Shown: positions 61,691 through 64,000 of the stretch, one piece after another
How positions within the stretch are numbered: the first letter of the stretch is position 1
Layout: each line of letters opens with the position of its first letter
Assembly: GCA_011523735.1 (NCBI GenBank)
Contig: WTGB01000166.1
Span: 1-64,000 of the forward strand
Direction of reading: 5' to 3'
Length of the DNA: 64,000 bases
Source of the DNA: Chloroflexota bacterium
GTDB lineage: Bacteria; Chloroflexota; Anaerolineae; Aggregatilineales; Phototrophicaceae
Position numbers and translations under genes: made by a program
The notes under the pieces: model-generated
The model's database searches: none
Seen by the model: the letters and a program-made list of their open reading frames with translations, nothing else
What the model was told of the DNA's origin: nothing

Positions 61691-63463
61691 TCATTCGGCG
61701 CGCGGCTCCAGCGAAGTGAAATACTCCCGCACCACATCGCGCAAGCCCAACGGCACATAATCGCTTTCCAGCGCGCGGTTCGCCGCATTCTGATAATCAC
61801 TGAAGACCGTGTCATAACTCACCCGCGACTCGCCTATGGGATTGTCATCAAAGTCCCCCTCGGCGATCACGGTGTCGTCCGCATCCGTCTCCAGTCGGAT
61901 CTCATTTTGCCCACCACCGGCGATGCCGCTTGGGCTGTACAACGCTTCGTATTCAATTTCGCGGTTTCCCGTCGGATTGTTGTTAGTATCGGCGCCTTGG
62001 TCTTCGCCCGCGCTGCCCGGCAGGCTCACGTTGCTTGGCGCCGCGTCGCCAGCCCCAGCACCGGCCGCCCGGCTGTCTTGATTGCCTTGCTCATTCTCAC
62101 CTGAGCCCGGTCGATTGCGTTGCGGTTCTTGATTACCTTGGTTCGCGCCCGGTCCCGCTTCGGCTGCCTGTTGATCGCCCTGCTGACCCGCTCGCCGCTG
62201 CCCCGACTCAGACGGGTTCGCCGGCCCCTGCTGCCCCTCCTGTGATTGTTGCTGAGCGATGGATTCAGCGGCTTCTTCCGCTTGTTCGCTTTGCTCTTGC
62301 AGAAGCATCTGCGCATTCTCGTTTTGTTGCTGTTGCCCCTGCTCTTGCGCCAAGGTTTCCTGCGCCGCATCAAGCTGCTCTTGCAACTCGCCGGTATTGC
62401 CCTCTTGCAGCGCCTCCGCCATCGCAGCCATCTGCTCAGACAATTCACTGTTCATTTGAGCAAGCTCTTCGGCCGCCATGTTCAGCGCTTCAGCCGCTTG
62501 GCTTAGTTCTTCAGCGCTCATGTCCGCCGCATCCTCCGCGATTTGTTCCAATCCCTGCGAAAGATCCTCCAGGTTGCCTGGCGGCTGAGCTTCGCCAGCG
62601 GCATCCGGATTCTCGCCTTCTGTTTCGGACGGCGGGATGAAATTCTCCAAGGCTTCCAGCGCCGCTTCCAATGCTGACTGATCCAACTCGATCGTATCCT
62701 CGAGGCGATTCTCCAACTCCTCCAGTTGCGACTGCAATTGGCTCATCGCAGCGAAAGCCTCTTCCTCGCTGATCTCTTCTTCTTGCAGGCGCTCCAAAGC
62801 CACTTCCAGCGCATCGAGCAAGTCTTGCCGATCGACATCGTCCAAGTTCGTATCTTTGGCGATGGTTTCGATCATCTCGCGCAAATCTTCCTGCGCCGCC
62901 TCTACCGCGGCCGAAGGCGCCTCAGCGATGAAAACGTCGCCGACAATCGCTGGCAGCAAGACCAAACCAACCATTGCGATCGCTAGGACGAGCAACGCCG
63001 CCAATTCCCGCGGACGAAAGTCCATAGCGATTTGCGCCTTCGGGTCAACGGCCCGCGCCTGTCCCAGCGCATCCTCAATCTGCCGCGCTTCAATTTCAGG
63101 ATGTGTCTTTATCCGCCCGTGCATCAACTCAAAGGCGGTGGAGACCCGCTCTTTTAAGCCGAATTCGAGATCAAAGTATCGCGCGCGTTCTGCCAAAGAC
63201 CGCGGGAAAAGCAGGGTATAGAGCAAGTTCAATATGCCACCGAGCGCGCAAAGACCGGCGGCGATCAAAGCGAGTTGTTCTGCGGCAAGCCTGAAACGGA
63301 AGTAGCCAACCACCCCCATGACCAGACCAATTATCAGCGCCACAATCAGGGAGCGCGGAATAGTCTTGGATAGCAGCCGCCATTCATGCCGCCGCTCCCA
63401 GCTGTCGACGATCAGTTCAAGTTCGGTCGCTTTGGGTTTGTGCTCTGAATTGCTCTGCATCAA
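61691..63463 (-). CDS. Two-TM protein with long Glu/Gln-rich coiled-coil and low-complexity region (DUF4175-like)
   Basis: N-terminal TM pair, then QLQSQLEELENRLEDTIELDQSALEAALEALENF and Gln-rich tract; C-terminal SYDTVFSDYQNAANRALESDYVPLGLRDVVREYFTSLEP. Confidence 0.7.
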   Translation of the reverse strand: MMQSNSEHKPKATELELIVDSWERRHEWRLLSKTIPRSLIVALIIGLVMGVVGYFRFRLAAEQLALIAAGLCALGGILNLLYTLLFPRSLAERARYFDLEFGLKERVSTAFELMHGRIKTHPEIEARQIEDALGQARAVDPKAQIAMDFRPRELAALLVLAIAMVGLVLLPAIVGDVFIAEAPSAAVEAAQEDLREMIETIAKDTNLDDVDRQDLLDALEVALERLQEEEISEEEAFAAMSQLQSQLEELENRLEDTIELDQSALEAALEALENFIPPSETEGENPDAAGEAQPPGNLEDLSQGLEQIAEDAADMSAEELSQAAEALNMAAEELAQMNSELSEQMAAMAEALQEGNTGELQEQLDAAQETLAQEQGQQQQNENAQMLLQEQSEQAEEAAESIAQQQSQEGQQGPANPSESGQRRAGQQGDQQAAEAGPGANQGNQEPQRNRPGSGENEQGNQDSRAAGAGAGDAAPSNVSLPGSAGEDQGADTNNNPTGNREIEYEALYSPSGIAGGGQNEIRLETDADDTVIAEGDFDDNPIGESRVSYDTVFSDYQNAANRALESDYVPLGLRDVVREYFTSLEPRAE

Positions 63464-63551
63464 TATCGTCTCAGGTAAACAGCTATCTCAGTTAAGCCGG
63501 CATTTGGCAGTGTACGGCGGTAATCAGGCACCTCTAGGATAGCGCTTCTCG

Positions 63552-63887
63552 TCAATCGACCGGCAACACGAATTCGACATGGTTCCTCAACTGATCAGAA
63601 GTGCATGTGGAATGAACGAATCGCAGGAACTTCACCCAATCGCCAATGCTATGCCCTTCATATCCTTTGATGATGCCGGCATGTTCTCCCTCAGTACTGT
63701 GCAGACGATTGAAATCCGCGTCTCGAGTACAGACGACTCGCCCTTGGTCCCTGGCCCGCTGCAAGTGACCGATGTCGCTATCTTTAAGTGGCCCTCGAAT
63801 TACGTCAATGCCGTTTCGTGCCAGTTGCTTGGCAATTTCTGGCGATAGATTTTCGTCTAGATAGAATCGAATCGGGTCGGGTTCCAT
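63552..63887 (-). CDS. DUF5615-family PIN-like toxin candidate
   Basis: IRFYLDENLSPEIAKQLARNGIDVIRGPLKDSDIGHLQRARDQGRVVCTRDADF. Confidence 0.8.
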   Translation of the reverse strand: MEPDPIRFYLDENLSPEIAKQLARNGIDVIRGPLKDSDIGHLQRARDQGRVVCTRDADFNRLHSTEGEHAGIIKGYEGHSIGDWVKFLRFVHSTCTSDQLRNHVEFVLPVD

Positions 63888-64000
63888 ATTGTGCTTCCGC
63901 CAACTGCTCATGGTTCACAACGGCTAGCTCGAGATCGGTATCAATGTAGTCGGTATGCGCTGAGTAATAAGCCAACGCATCCTCCACCATGAATAGCTCG
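63805..64000 (-). CDS. DUF433-like antitoxin C-terminus, truncated by the window edge
   Basis: VEDALAYYSAHTDYIDTDLELAVV resembles the C-terminal end of DUF433 proteins; immediately upstream of the PIN-like gene and overlapping it. Confidence 0.6.
   Translation of the reverse strand, partial: ELFMVEDALAYYSAHTDYIDTDLELAVVNHEQLAEAQYGTRPDSILSRRKSIARNCQATGTKRH

Noticed and set aside
62100-62500. Gln/Glu-rich tract as a DNA tandem repeat
   Set aside because: It is protein-level low complexity in a coiled-coil protein; no exact DNA repeat unit was seen.

Overview
The window is about 64 kb of GC-rich bacterial chromosome. Its gene style and families suggest Chloroflexota/Anaerolineae, but that is an inference. 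Most of it is ordinary metabolism. It carries a dipeptide-type ABC importer end with a GH2 beta-mannosidase, and an S-L-M molybdenum hydroxylase operon (form II CoxL-like, AYRGAGR motif) near a Zn-alcohol dehydrogenase, a sulfite-oxidase-like enzyme, an M20 carbamoylase and an MFS transporter. Two ATPase-less sugar ABC importers sit with GH51/GH116 and LacI/GH32 genes. Housekeeping genes include maf, def, map, plsY, pdxA, recD2, an orphan sbcD-like gene and one tRNA-Leu(TAA). The least ordinary region is 45.5-54.1 kb. It is a reduced phage-derived structural block with a fused HK97 prohead protease-major capsid protein, a head-tail connector-like protein, and tail-terminator-like and tail-hub-like proteins. 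No terminase, portal, tape measure or integrase is visible. A two-gene cassette, an MFS efflux pump plus a stand-alone TipAS-type antibiotic-binding domain, is embedded in the block. Just downstream of the tail gene is a ~10-bp-phased TTCCGT repeat array upstream of two paralogous membrane proteins. Paired stem-loop repeats (TGTAGGGGCGAC..GTCGCCC) occur in many intergenic gaps, with apparent compensatory stem changes. All calls come from reading the sequence and the supplied ORF track; no database search was run.
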